A stretch of 16,837 bases of DNA from DATAFF01 sp036257595 (GTDB lineage: Bacteria; Pseudomonadota; Alphaproteobacteria; Rhizobiales; Aestuariivirgaceae), in contig DATAFF010000040.1 in assembly GCA_036257595.1 (NCBI GenBank), positions 1-16,837 of the forward strand, given 5' to 3'. The notes below the pieces were generated by a model that had not been told where the DNA came from, ran no database searches, and was given only the letters and a program-made list of their open reading frames with translations. This document shows, piece after piece, positions 1 to 7,552 of the stretch (positions are counted from its first letter, which is position 1; each line of letters opens with the position of its first letter). Position numbers and translations under genes: made by a program.

Positions 1-269
1 TGGTCGATCGCGATCTGCAAGCGCAGCTCAAGGGGTGGTCACTGACCACGGCGGAGATCATGTATCGCATGCCCGACTACCGGGACCTGCTGCAAACCTT
101 CATCTGGCAGAATTACGATATCGCGCCGCGCTTTCCGCGGCTCATCGGCTTTTTGAATTTCTGGTCGCGCAATCTCGACGGGCCGCTGCACACCGTGCGG
201 GTCACGCATAAGAGCCTGGTCTCGGCGGCCGAGCTGCGGCTCGTCGGCTCGGAATGGCGGCTGCATTAG
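1..269 (+). CDS. usg: Usg family protein, 5' end just outside the window
   Basis: The reading frame is open from base 3 to the TAG at 267-269 and encodes about 89 residues. The sequence carries the features of the small alphaproteobacterial Usg family: LKGWSLTTAEIMYRMPD near the N-terminus, then a WQNYDIAPRFP stretch, a FLNFWSRNLDGPLH stretch and a C-terminal EWRLH. Family members are about 85-95 residues, so almost nothing is missing. Bases 1-2 are TG in this frame, so the start codon may be the codon cut by the window edge. The biochemical role of Usg is not established; the name comes from its position upstream of another gene in other alphaproteobacteria. The stop codon directly abuts a palindromic repeat that separates it from the convergent rpsD. 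Confidence 0.85.
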   Translation, partial: VDRDLQAQLKGWSLTTAEIMYRMPDYRDLLQTFIWQNYDIAPRFPRLIGFLNFWSRNLDGPLHTVRVTHKSLVSAAELRLVGSEWRLH

Positions 270-350
270 GAGAGGCAGTAGGGATTAGGCAGTCGGCAGT
301 GACCTGCGCTCCAAGGCCTGCCCACTACCTTACGCCTACTGCCCTCTCTT
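269..350. repeat. Palindromic heptamer-unit repeat, copy I (between convergent usg and rpsD)
   Basis: The left arm (about 269-300) has GGCAGTA/GGCAGTC-like 7-bp units. The right arm (about 323-349) carries the complementary CCTACTGCC type, so the region can fold into an imperfect long hairpin. It starts at the usg stop and reaches the rpsD stop, where it could act as a bidirectional terminator. Three related copies occur near 5194, 7470 and 8054. This copy lacks the GGGAAGGG loop core found in the other three. Confidence 0.7.
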
Positions 351-966
351 AGCGCGAATAGAACTCGACCACCTGGTGCGGCTCCATATGCACCGGGTAG
401 GGCACATCCGACAGGCCGGGGATCCGCGACAGCTTCGCCGTCATCTTCTTGTGGTCGGCCTCGATATAGTCGGGCACATCGCGCTCGGCGAGCTGGATCG
501 CCTCGAGCACGGCGCCGAGCTCCTTCGACTTGTCCTTGACCTCGACCAGGTCGCCGGCGCGCAGCCGATAGCTCGGAATGGTGACCCGTTTGCCGTTCAC
601 CCTTATATGGCCGTGATTGACGAATTGGCGGGCGGCAAAGGGCGTGGCGACGAATTTGGCGCGATAGACCACGGTATCGAGCCGGCGCTCGAGAAGACCG
701 ATCAGGTTCTCCGAGGTGTCGCCCTTGAGGCGTGAGGCCTCGTCATAGACGGCGCGGAACTGTTTCTCGGAGATGTTGGCGTAATAGCCTTTGAGCTTCT
801 GCTTGGCCTTGAGCTGGGTGCCGAAATCGGACAATTTTCCCTTACGCCGCTGCCCGTGCTGACCGGGACCGTATTCGCGCTTGTTGACCGGGCTTTTGGG
901 GCGGCCCCAGATATTCTCGCCCATGCGCCGGTCGATCTTGTATTTCGCGGCTGCGCGCTTCGTCAT
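349..966 (-). CDS. rpsD: 30S ribosomal protein S4
   Basis: This 205-residue protein is ribosomal protein uS4, a primary 16S rRNA-binding protein of the small subunit and, in enterobacteria, a translational autoregulator. The N-terminus MTKRAAAKYKIDRRMGENIW and the GPGQHGQRRKGKLSDFG segment (33-49) match the alphaproteobacterial form. The S4 RNA-binding fold is at about residues 94-150, around NHGHIRVNGKRVTIPSYRLR (118-137), and the C-terminus VVEFYSR is typical. There are no N-terminal cysteines, so it is the zinc-free form. I chose the ATG at 966 although the frame is open to 1089: family length and the known N-terminus fit, and GGAGAG lies about 8 bases upstream. It stands downstream of purL, separated by a hairpin, and is probably transcribed separately. 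Confidence 0.97.
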   Translation of the reverse strand: MTKRAAAKYKIDRRMGENIWGRPKSPVNKREYGPGQHGQRRKGKLSDFGTQLKAKQKLKGYYANISEKQFRAVYDEASRLKGDTSENLIGLLERRLDTVVYRAKFVATPFAARQFVNHGHIRVNGKRVTIPSYRLRAGDLVEVKDKSKELGAVLEAIQLAERDVPDYIEADHKKMTAKLSRIPGLSDVPYPVHMEPHQVVEFYSR

Positions 967-989
967 GTCACGGCTCTCCAAATCCAGGC

Positions 990-1020
990 AAATGAAAGCG
1001 CGGGCTGAAAACGGCCCGCG
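990..1020 (-). terminator. Possible intrinsic terminator downstream of purL
   Basis: On the minus strand, 1020-1014 (CGCGGGC) pairs perfectly over 7 bp with 1005-999 (GCCCGCG) around an 8-base loop, followed by the fairly T-rich CTTTCATTT. It lies between the purL stop (1056) and the rpsD start (966). The T tract is weak, so it may only attenuate. It could also be part of the rpsD leader. Confidence 0.45.
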
Positions 1021-1055
1021 GTCGGGCTTGCTCATACGCCGAGCGGGGGCCCAAG

Positions 1056-3239
1056 TCAAATCTCCCCTGCCATGAAGGCGGGAAACCACCCTTCATGGGC
1101 GCTGCGCAACTGAGTCAGCGGCACGGTTGCAAGGCCGAGGATCGCCACGGCATTGCCGGTGACGCTGCCGATCCAGCTCGCCGGCACGCCCGCCGCCTTG
1201 GCGGCCAGAATGATTGCCTCGACCTGCTCGGGCCGGCAGGTCGCGACATAGCGGGCCTGATCCTCGCCGAAGAGCTCGGCATGGCCAAAGGCGCGCGGCA
1301 GGTCGATCCGGCAGCCGAGATTGCCGGCGAGCGCCATCTCGCAGAGGCAGGCGACGAGCCCGCCATCGGAGATGTCATGGACCGCGGTCAGGACGCCGAG
1401 CCCGATCTGGCGGCGGACGAAGTCGCCATGGCGCTTCTCCTGGACGAGGTCGACCGGCGGCGGCGGCCCGTCCTCGCGGCCGTGAATCTCGCGCAGATAG
1501 AGCGACTGGCCGAGATGCTGGCCATGCGGCCCGATCAGCAGGATCGCATCGCCCTCGCGCTTGAAGGGCAGCGTTGCCATGCGCGACAGATCCGCGATGA
1601 GCCCGACGCCGCCAATGGTCGGGGTCGGGAGGATCGAGATGCCGGAGGTTTCGTTGTAGAGCGAGACATTGCCCGACACGACCGGGAAGGCGAGCGCCCG
1701 GCAGGCCTCGCCGATGCCGTTCAGGCTCATCACCAGCTGGCCCATGATTTCGGGACGCTCGGGATTGCCGAAATTGAGGTTGTCGGTGATGGCGAGCGGC
1801 AGGGCGCCGACCGCAGTGAGATTGCGCCAGCATTCGGCGACCGCCTGCTTGCTGCCCTCGAACGGGTCGGCCTCGACATAGCGCGGCGTGACATCGACCG
1901 AGAGTGCGATCCCCTTGTCGTGGCGGATGCGGACCACGGCGGCGTCGCCGCCCGGCAGCTGCGCCGTGTTTGCGCCGATGACATGGTCATACTGCTCGAA
2001 AACCCAGCGGCGCGAGCTGAGATCGGGTGAGCCCATCAGCATGAGGATCGCGTGGCTCAGATCGTTGGGCGGCCGAATGTCGTCGAGGTCGAGCGGGGCG
2101 GGGTGGCGCGGCTTGAGCCAGGGCCGGTCATATTCCGGTGCCTGGTCGCCCAGCTCCTTGATCGGCAGGTCGGCTTCGACCTCGCCCATATGGCGCACCC
2201 GGAAGCGGAGGTCGTCGGTGGTGTGGCCGACAATGGCGAAGTCGAGGCCCCATTTGCGGAAAATCGCCTCGGCCTCGGCCGCCTTTTCGGGGCGCAGCAC
2301 CATCAGCATGCGCTCCTGGCTCTCCGACAGCATCATCTCGTAAGCGGTCATGCCGTCCTCGCGGCAGGGGACGCGATCGAGCTCGAGCTCGATCCCGAGG
2401 TCGCCCTTGGCCCCCATCTCGACCGCCGAGCAGGTGAGGCCGGCCGCCCCCATGTCCTGGATGGCGATCACCGCGCCCGACGCCATGAGCTCGAGACAGG
2501 CCTCGAGCAGGCATTTCTCGGTGAACGGGTCGCCGACCTGGACGGTCGGACGCTTCTCCTCGGCGTCGCCGGCGAAGGCCGCCGACGCCATGGTCGCGCC
2601 ATGGATGCCGTCGCGCCCGGTCTTGGCCCCGAGATAGACGACCGGCAGGCCGACGCCCTTGGCCTTGGAGTAGAAGATCGCATCGGTCCTGGCGAGGCCG
2701 ACCGCCATGGCATTGACCAGGATATTGCCATTGTAGCGAGGGTGGAAATTGACCTCGCCGCCGACCGTCGGCACGCCGAAGGAATTGCCATAGCCGCCAA
2801 TCCCGGCGACGACGCCGGCAACGAGGCGCCGGGTGCGGGGATGGTCGGGGGCCCCGAAGCGGAGCGCATTGAGGGCCGCGATCGGCCGCGCCCCCATGGT
2901 GAAGACGTCGCGGAGGATGCCTCCCACCCCGGTCGCCGCCCCCTGATAGGGCTCGATGAAGGAGGGGTGGTTGTGGCTCTCCATCTTGAACACGATGGCA
3001 TCGCCGTCGCCGATGTCGATGACCCCTGCATTCTCGCCCGGGCCCTGAATGACGCAGGGGCCGGTGGTGGGCAGGGTGCGCAGCCACTTCTTGGACGATT
3101 TGTAGGAGCAGTGCTCGTTCCACATGGCCGAGACGATGCCGAGCTCGGTCAGCGTGGGCTCGCGGCCGATCAGCTTCCGGAACCGCTCATATTCGTCGGG
3201 CTTGAGCCCGTGCTGGCGGATCAGCGCCTCGGTGATCAT
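1056..3239 (-). CDS. purL: Phosphoribosylformylglycinamidine synthase, large subunit PurL
   Basis: A 727-residue small-type PurL, which converts FGAR to FGAM using ATP and ammonia delivered by PurQ, with PurS as bridging subunit (purine synthesis step 4, cytosol). The sequence shows the family hallmarks: NEHCSYKSS at residues 41-49, the ATP/Mg site region MESHNHPSFIEPYQGAATG (86-104), and a second AIRS-like half with DNLNFGNPERPEIMGQ and SGNVSLYNET. Length matches the ~730-residue form that needs separate PurS and PurQ, both of which lie upstream. The ATG at 3239 overlaps the purQ stop by four bases (ATGA), indicating translational coupling. The reading is intact throughout. Confidence 0.97.
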   Translation of the reverse strand: MITEALIRQHGLKPDEYERFRKLIGREPTLTELGIVSAMWNEHCSYKSSKKWLRTLPTTGPCVIQGPGENAGVIDIGDGDAIVFKMESHNHPSFIEPYQGAATGVGGILRDVFTMGARPIAALNALRFGAPDHPRTRRLVAGVVAGIGGYGNSFGVPTVGGEVNFHPRYNGNILVNAMAVGLARTDAIFYSKAKGVGLPVVYLGAKTGRDGIHGATMASAAFAGDAEEKRPTVQVGDPFTEKCLLEACLELMASGAVIAIQDMGAAGLTCSAVEMGAKGDLGIELELDRVPCREDGMTAYEMMLSESQERMLMVLRPEKAAEAEAIFRKWGLDFAIVGHTTDDLRFRVRHMGEVEADLPIKELGDQAPEYDRPWLKPRHPAPLDLDDIRPPNDLSHAILMLMGSPDLSSRRWVFEQYDHVIGANTAQLPGGDAAVVRIRHDKGIALSVDVTPRYVEADPFEGSKQAVAECWRNLTAVGALPLAITDNLNFGNPERPEIMGQLVMSLNGIGEACRALAFPVVSGNVSLYNETSGISILPTPTIGGVGLIADLSRMATLPFKREGDAILLIGPHGQHLGQSLYLREIHGREDGPPPPVDLVQEKRHGDFVRRQIGLGVLTAVHDISDGGLVACLCEMALAGNLGCRIDLPRAFGHAELFGEDQARYVATCRPEQVEAIILAAKAAGVPASWIGSVTGNAVAILGLATVPLTQLRSAHEGWFPAFMAGEI

Positions 3240-3901
3240 GCCGAGACGAGGCTTTCGAACAGCGGCGCGCAGTCGGTGCGGCCATGCAGCCCTTCGATCA
3301 TGTTCTCCGGGTGCGGCATGAGGCCGATGACATTGCCGTCGCGGTTGATGATGCCGGCAATGTCGTTGATCGAGCCGTTGGGGTTGGTGCCGTCGACATA
3401 GCGGAACACCACCCGGCCCTCGTCCTCGAGCGCCCGAAGCGTCGCCGGCTCGGCGAAATAATTGCCGTCGCCATGGGCCACCGGCGCCTGGACGATGTCG
3501 CCGCGGCCGAGCTTGCGCGTCAGGAAGGTCTCATTGTTCTCGACCCTGAGATGCACCCGGCGGCAGACGAAATGGAGCGAGGCGTTGCGCATCAGTGCCC
3601 CCGGCAGCAGGCCGGCCTCGATCAGGATCTGGAAGCCGTTGCAGACGCCGAGCACCTTGACGCCGCGGCGCGCGGCGTCCCTGACCGCCGCCATCACCGG
3701 CGCCCGCGCCGCGATCGCCCCGCAGCGCAGATAGTCGCCATAGGAGAAGCCGCCGGGCAGCACGACGAGGTCGAGATCGGGCGCAAGCTCGGTCTCGGTC
3801 TGCCACACCATCTGCGGCGCGCGGCCGGTGAAGCGCGCCAGCGCCATCGCCATGTCGCGATCGCGGTTGATTCCGGGAAAGACGATGACAGCAGATTTCA
3901 T
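3236..3901 (-). CDS. purQ: Phosphoribosylformylglycinamidine synthase, glutaminase subunit PurQ
   Basis: A 221-residue class I glutamine amidotransferase that releases ammonia from glutamine for PurL. The nucleophile lies in GVCNGFQ (Cys87), and the His/Glu pair in PHPEN (His197, Glu199) completes the triad. The N-terminus MKSAVIVFPGINRD and the PGGFSYGDYLR segment (49-59) are diagnostic for PurQ rather than other amidotransferases. It is followed by purL with a four-base overlap and preceded by purS with a 41-base gap, so the three subunits of the complex are encoded together in assembly order. Confidence 0.97.
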   Translation of the reverse strand: MKSAVIVFPGINRDRDMAMALARFTGRAPQMVWQTETELAPDLDLVVLPGGFSYGDYLRCGAIAARAPVMAAVRDAARRGVKVLGVCNGFQILIEAGLLPGALMRNASLHFVCRRVHLRVENNETFLTRKLGRGDIVQAPVAHGDGNYFAEPATLRALEDEGRVVFRYVDGTNPNGSINDIAGIINRDGNVIGLMPHPENMIEGLHGRTDCAPLFESLVSA

Positions 3902-3942
3902 GTGACGACGTCAGCTGCGAGTCCGAGGGCAAGCGCCCCGAC

Positions 3943-4182
3943 TCATCGGATCTCGATGTTGTAGTTTTCGATGACGGTGTTGGCGAGAAGCTTCTCGCAC
4001 ATATCCTTGAGCTGGTTGCGGGCTGCGGCATCATCGGCTGTCGGAATGTCGAGCTCGATGAGCTTGCCCTGGCGGACATTGGCGACCTCGGCAAAGCCGA
4101 GGGCGTGCAACGCGCCCTCGATGGCCTTGCCTTGCGGGTCGAGCACGCCGTTCTTCAGCGTGATGGTGATGCGCGCCTTCAT
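3943..4182 (-). CDS. purS: Phosphoribosylformylglycinamidine synthase subunit PurS
   Basis: A 79-residue protein of the size and pattern of PurS, the small dimeric subunit that docks PurQ onto small-type PurL. The start MKARITITLKNGVLDPQGKAI and the segment LGFAEVANVRQGKLIELD are characteristic. The ATG at 4182 lies 11 bases after the purC stop, and purQ follows after 41 bases, consistent with one operon purC-purS-purQ-purL. The Shine-Dalgarno sequence is poor, which would fit coupling to purC translation. Confidence 0.95.
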   Translation of the reverse strand: MKARITITLKNGVLDPQGKAIEGALHALGFAEVANVRQGKLIELDIPTADDAAARNQLKDMCEKLLANTVIENYNIEIR

Positions 4183-4193
4183 GAGGATTCGGG

Positions 4194-4967
4194 TCAGTCG
4201 GTCTTGACCAGCACCGGGCGCGAGCGCTCCGGCTGCTCGCTGTCCGGAATGATCCCGAGCCGGCGCGCCACCTCCTGATAGGCCTCGACCAGGCCGCCCA
4301 TGTCGCGGCGGAACCGGTCCTTGTCGAGCTTATCGCCGGATTTGATGTCCCACAGCCGGCAGTTGTCCGGCGAGATCTCGTCGGCCACCACGGTGCGCAC
4401 CATCTCGCCCTCATACAGCCGGCCGAATTCGAGCTTGAAGTCGATGAGCTTGATGCCGATGCCGAGAAAGAGACCCGACAGGAAGTCATTGACCCGAATC
4501 GACATCGCCATGATGTCGTCGATCTCCTGGGGGGTGGCCCAATTGAAGGCCGTTATATGCTCCTCGGAAATCATCGGATCGCCGAGCTCGTCGTTCTTGT
4601 AATAGAACTCGATGATCGAGCGGGGCAGGGCGGTTCCCTCCTCCATGCCGAGTCGGGTAGCCAGCGACCCCGCCGCAATGTTGCGCACCACCACCTCGAT
4701 CGGGATGATCTCCACTTCGCGGATGAGTTGCTCGCGCATGTTGAGACGTCGGATGAAGTGTGTCGGGAGGCCGATTTCGTTGAGTTTTGTGAAGACGAAC
4801 TCGGAGATCCGGTTGTTGATGACCCCCTTGCCTTCGATCACCGCCTTCTTCTGCGCGTTGAATGCCGTAGCGTCATCTTTGTAGTGGACGACGAGCGTTC
4901 CCGGCTCGGGACCCTCGTACAGGATCTTGGCCTTTCCCTCATAAATCCGGGTGCGGCGCGTGTTCAT
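4194..4967 (-). CDS. purC: Phosphoribosylaminoimidazole-succinocarboxamide synthase (SAICAR synthetase)
   Basis: A 257-residue SAICAR synthetase, which condenses CAIR with aspartate using ATP in purine synthesis. It has the nucleotide-binding start RIYEGKAKILYEGPEPGT (7-24), the signature EVVVRNIAAGS (91-101) and the second signature LIDFKLEFG (174-182), followed by ADEISPDNCRLWD. The frame is open to an ATG at 4982, but I prefer the ATG at 4967. It gives the family N-terminus MNTRRTRIYEG, and GAGGAT lies 7-8 bases upstream, a good Shine-Dalgarno. It is the first gene of the minus-strand purine operon, and the operon promoter should lie in the 396-bp gap upstream. Confidence 0.96.
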   Translation of the reverse strand: MNTRRTRIYEGKAKILYEGPEPGTLVVHYKDDATAFNAQKKAVIEGKGVINNRISEFVFTKLNEIGLPTHFIRRLNMREQLIREVEIIPIEVVVRNIAAGSLATRLGMEEGTALPRSIIEFYYKNDELGDPMISEEHITAFNWATPQEIDDIMAMSIRVNDFLSGLFLGIGIKLIDFKLEFGRLYEGEMVRTVVADEISPDNCRLWDIKSGDKLDKDRFRRDMGGLVEAYQEVARRLGIIPDSEQPERSRPVLVKTD

Positions 4968-5363
4968 CGGGTAGATCCTCATTCAAAACACCTCAGGGCG
5001 ACCGGCCGTCCTTCGACTGGACGAGCGGAGCAAAACAGATCCAGCTTGTCGAGAGGTTCTTCAGCTTATGTTCCAACGCCAGTGAAAGGGACGCAACTCG
5101 ATGGAACCGGGTACGGCTCTTAAGTGGACTTTTCGCGACGCAAAATCAATCCGCATATTGAGCGCAGGCATCTTTTCGCGGCGCAACCTTTGGTAGTAGG
5201 CGGTTAGGCAGTTAGGCAGTATGCAGTATGGAAGGGCGCTGTTCACTGCCCATTGCCTAGTGCCTCCTGACTGCCCGCTGCTGGAGAGTTGAATTGCATC
5301 TCCGGCCCGTCTATCTCACCTTGCATCGTGTTATCACCTCGAGAGCGCAGCGGAGGCAGCTCA
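4968..5363. other. Divergent intergenic region between purC and the zeta-inhibitor gene
   Basis: 396 bases with no convincing gene. It must contain the purC-operon promoter (leftward) and that of the zeta-inhibitor gene (rightward), but I see no clear -35/-10 pair. It holds a near-identical 15-base direct repeat, CTTTTCGCG(A/G)CGCAA, at 5129-5143 and 5172-5186, and palindromic repeat copy II at 5194-5284. A 61-codon minus-strand frame (5061-5246) runs through the repeat and looks accidental. Confidence 0.6.
5194..5284. repeat. Palindromic heptamer-unit repeat, copy II
   Basis: The left arm (5199-5230) has GGTTAGGCAGTTAGGCAGT units and the right arm (5244-5280) has ACTGCCCATTGCCTAGTGCC units. 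They form an imperfect inverted repeat around a loop containing GGAAGGGCGC. This copy lies in a 5' region rather than between gene ends, so it may sit in the leader of the downstream gene. Confidence 0.7.
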
Positions 5364-5690
5364 ATGGAGAGTTTCGAACGGCGCAAGGACGGCTTCGAGC
5401 GCAAATTCGCTCATGACGAGGAACTCAAGTTCAAGGCCATGGCGCGGCGCAACCGGCTGCTCGGCCATTGGGCGGCAGAGAAGCTCGGGCTGACCGGCGC
5501 CGATGCCGACGCCTATGCAAGGGACGTGGTCAAGGCCGATTTCGAAGAGCCGGGCGATGAGGATGTCCTGCGCAAGATCCGGACCGATTTCGACGCCAAG
5601 AAGGTCGCACTGTCGGACCATCAGATCCGCCGCACTATGGAGGAGCTGCTGGTCAAGGCGGCAGAGCAGATCCAGGCGGAGAAGAGCTGA
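5364..5690 (+). CDS. DUF1476 family protein, F1-ATPase inhibitor zeta subunit-like
   Basis: A 108-residue soluble helical protein of the DUF1476 family. The family includes the zeta subunit of Paracoccus denitrificans, which inhibits ATP hydrolysis by F1Fo-ATP synthase. The N-terminal segment MESFERRKDGFERKFAHDEE (1-20), the natural location of the inhibitory helix, and the following LKFKAMARRNRLLGHWAAEKLG are strongly conserved family features. I chose the ATG at 5364 over the longer frame from 5289 because it gives the family N-terminus and GGAGG sits 7 bases upstream. It ends 30 bases before the nicotinate phosphoribosyltransferase gene and may be co-transcribed with it. Whether it inhibits in this organism is inferred from the family. 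Confidence 0.92.
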   Translation: MESFERRKDGFERKFAHDEELKFKAMARRNRLLGHWAAEKLGLTGADADAYARDVVKADFEEPGDEDVLRKIRTDFDAKKVALSDHQIRRTMEELLVKAAEQIQAEKS

Positions 5691-5720
5691 AGCCCGGAAA
5701 GTGCCGGGACAGGATGTGCC

Positions 5721-6959
5721 ATGGACCAGAAGGCACCCACCGGTTTGCGGCGGGAAGCGCTGCTCGACCGACTCGTCGAGCTCGCCCTCGCGGCTGGCCC
5801 GTTCGACCAGCTGACCGACAAATATTTCACCAATACGCGGCTGGTGGTCGAAGCCAATGGCGATGCCGAGGTCACCTATGCGGTGTTCCTGCGCCGGCGG
5901 TCGATCGCGGCGCTTGACGCGGTGGTTCGCCTGGTCGAGCGGCTGGTGCCGGCGGCGCGGGTGAAGCGGTTCTACCGGGAGGGCGAAATCGTCCCGGCCG
6001 AGCGCAAGATGCTCGAGATCACCGGTCCGATGTCGCGGCTTTCCGAAGTCGAGACGCTGATGCTGCAGAAGGCGGGGATTCCCTCGGTCGCGGCCAACAA
6101 CGCCTTCGAGATGTGCCTCGCCATTCCCTATGCCGCCTTCATCGACATGCACGCCCGCCATGCCAGCGGCCCGGAAATGAACCTGCTCGCCGCCTATGGC
6201 GCCTCGGTCGGCTCGCGGGCGGCCCGCAACAGCGATCCGGCGGTCAAGGGCTTCATCGGCTCGTCGCAGGACCTGACGGCGCCGTTTTATGATTCGGAAG
6301 CCGGGATCGGGACCATGCCGCATGCGCTGGTCGGCTATGCCGGCGGCGACGTTCTCGAAGCAACCAAGCTGCTTTCAGGTCGCCTCCCCGACCTCGCGGT
6401 GCTGGTCGCCCTGGTCGATTATCGGGGGCTCGAGATCACCGACGCGCTGCGCACCGCCCATTGGTTCTTCCGCGAGGCGCAGCTCGACCGCAAGGGCAAA
6501 AGCTTCGGCATCCGGCTCGATACCCATGGCGGCCGCTTCGCCGAAGGTCTCGATTACGAGAAATCGGTCGAGACCGTCGGAGAGTGGCTTGGCGTCGAGG
6601 GCGAGTACAATATCGTCGAGCAGGTGCTGGGCAGGAGTGCCGTGCAGCTCGATCCCGGCAATATCCTGGTCGACAAGGTCCGGCGCATCCTGTTCGGCAA
6701 GGGCGTGTCGGTCGCCTCGATCATCCACGCCCGCAAGGCGCTGGACGAGGCCGGCTTCGGCGCCACCCAGATCGTGGCTTCCTCCGGCTTCGATCCACAG
6801 AAATGCCAGATCATGGGACACGCTAATGCTCCCGTAAACGTTATCGGAACCGGTAGCTTTTTGCCGGCGACGTTAACTGAAACTTACGCGACTGCTGATA
6901 TCATCCTCTACAACGGTGATGCTCGAGTGAAGATCGGACGCGAGTTCCTGCTCGACTGA
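5721..6959 (+). CDS. pncB: Nicotinate phosphoribosyltransferase (alphaproteobacterial type)
   Basis: A 412-residue cytosolic enzyme joining nicotinate to PRPP to give nicotinate mononucleotide in the NAD salvage (Preiss-Handler) pathway. Family features are LTDKYFTNTR (31-40) near the N-terminus, the strand-loop SEAGIGTMPHALVGYAGG (192-209) with the equivalent of the conserved active-site histidine (His201), and the late phosphate-binding region with ASSGFDPQKC and VIGTGSFLP. The start ATG has AGGATG about 6 bases upstream. The last ~140 bases (from about 6820) use codons with more A/T in the third position than the rest (for example GTA, GTT, TTA, ACT, GCT), while the protein stays family-like. 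It could be assigned to another PRTase of the same fold, but nicotinate is the best fit. Confidence 0.88.
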   Translation: MDQKAPTGLRREALLDRLVELALAAGPFDQLTDKYFTNTRLVVEANGDAEVTYAVFLRRRSIAALDAVVRLVERLVPAARVKRFYREGEIVPAERKMLEITGPMSRLSEVETLMLQKAGIPSVAANNAFEMCLAIPYAAFIDMHARHASGPEMNLLAAYGASVGSRAARNSDPAVKGFIGSSQDLTAPFYDSEAGIGTMPHALVGYAGGDVLEATKLLSGRLPDLAVLVALVDYRGLEITDALRTAHWFFREAQLDRKGKSFGIRLDTHGGRFAEGLDYEKSVETVGEWLGVEGEYNIVEQVLGRSAVQLDPGNILVDKVRRILFGKGVSVASIIHARKALDEAGFGATQIVASSGFDPQKCQIMGHANAPVNVIGTGSFLPATLTETYATADIILYNGDARVKIGREFLLD

Positions 6960-7028
6960 GCAAGCGGCAACTGATCGGGCTCGACTCTCCCATAAAAAGG
7001 GACGGCACAGGTTGAAGGGGCTCGAACA

Positions 7029-7469
7029 GTGTTTGGCAGTGGCTTTTGGCGTTTCGTCTTCACGTTTTTTGCACTTTTGTTGTTGATCGCCAGCGCCGGG
7101 ACAGCCTCGGCAAGCGTCGTCGCGGTAGTCGATGTCTCAACGCAACGAATGTATGTGACGGTCGATGGCGGGTCCTATGCGGTCTGGAAGGTGTCGACCG
7201 GAAGGCGCGGCTATTACACGCCGCGCGGCAGCTTCCGTCCGAAGTATTTGAAGCGGATGCACTATTCCAGCAAGTATGAGAACTCGCCGATGCCTTATTC
7301 GGTGTTCTTCTATGGCGGCTACGCCATTCACGGCACCCAATATGTGCGCCGGCTCGGCACTCCGGCATCCCATGGCTGCATCCGGCTGCATACCGCCAAT
7401 GCTGCCGCTCTCTACTCGCTGATCAAGCGCTACGGTCGCGGCAGCACCCGCATCCGGGTGGTTAATTGA
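7029..7469 (+). CDS. Exported L,D-transpeptidase (YkuD domain)
   Basis: A 146-residue protein that starts with GTG at 7029 (AAGGGG about 10 bases upstream) and has a signal peptide: FWRFVFTFFALLLLIASAGT as the hydrophobic core, with likely cleavage after ASA near residue 29. The rest is a compact YkuD domain with the catalytic motif HGTQYVRRLGTPASHGCIRL. It contains His101, His115, the nucleophile Cys117 and Arg119. Enzymes of this family make 3-3 peptidoglycan cross-links or attach proteins to peptidoglycan in the periplasm. There is no LysM or other wall-binding domain, so it is a minimal version. It ends at the edge of palindromic repeat copy III. Confidence 0.93.
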   Translation: MFGSGFWRFVFTFFALLLLIASAGTASASVVAVVDVSTQRMYVTVDGGSYAVWKVSTGRRGYYTPRGSFRPKYLKRMHYSSKYENSPMPYSVFFYGGYAIHGTQYVRRLGTPASHGCIRLHTANAAALYSLIKRYGRGSTRIRVVN

Positions 7470-7552
7470 GGAAGTGAGGCAGTCGGCATTAGGCAATAGG
7501 CAGTGAGTTGAGCCCTTCCCGACTGCCGACTGCCTACCTGCCTACTGCCCAC
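7470..7552. repeat. Palindromic heptamer-unit repeat, copy III
   Basis: The left arm (7475-7505) has GAGGCAGTCGGCATTAGGCA units. The right arm (7519-7550) has GACTGCCGACTGCCTACCTG units. The loop contains GCCCTTCCC, the reverse complement of the GGGAAGGG core seen in copies II and IV, so this copy is inverted relative to them. It separates the convergent transpeptidase and CXXCW genes and provides the TAG stop of the latter. Confidence 0.75.

Noticed and set aside
2052..3401. Long plus-strand open frame (449 codons) opposite purL and purQ
   Set aside because: It is antisense to clearly conserved genes, is rich in the Arg/Asp/Gly/Ala typical of mirror frames in GC-rich DNA, and shows no family motif.
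5061..5246. 61-codon minus-strand frame upstream of purC
   Set aside because: Its N-terminus is translated palindromic repeat and the rest shows no family pattern; most likely accidental.
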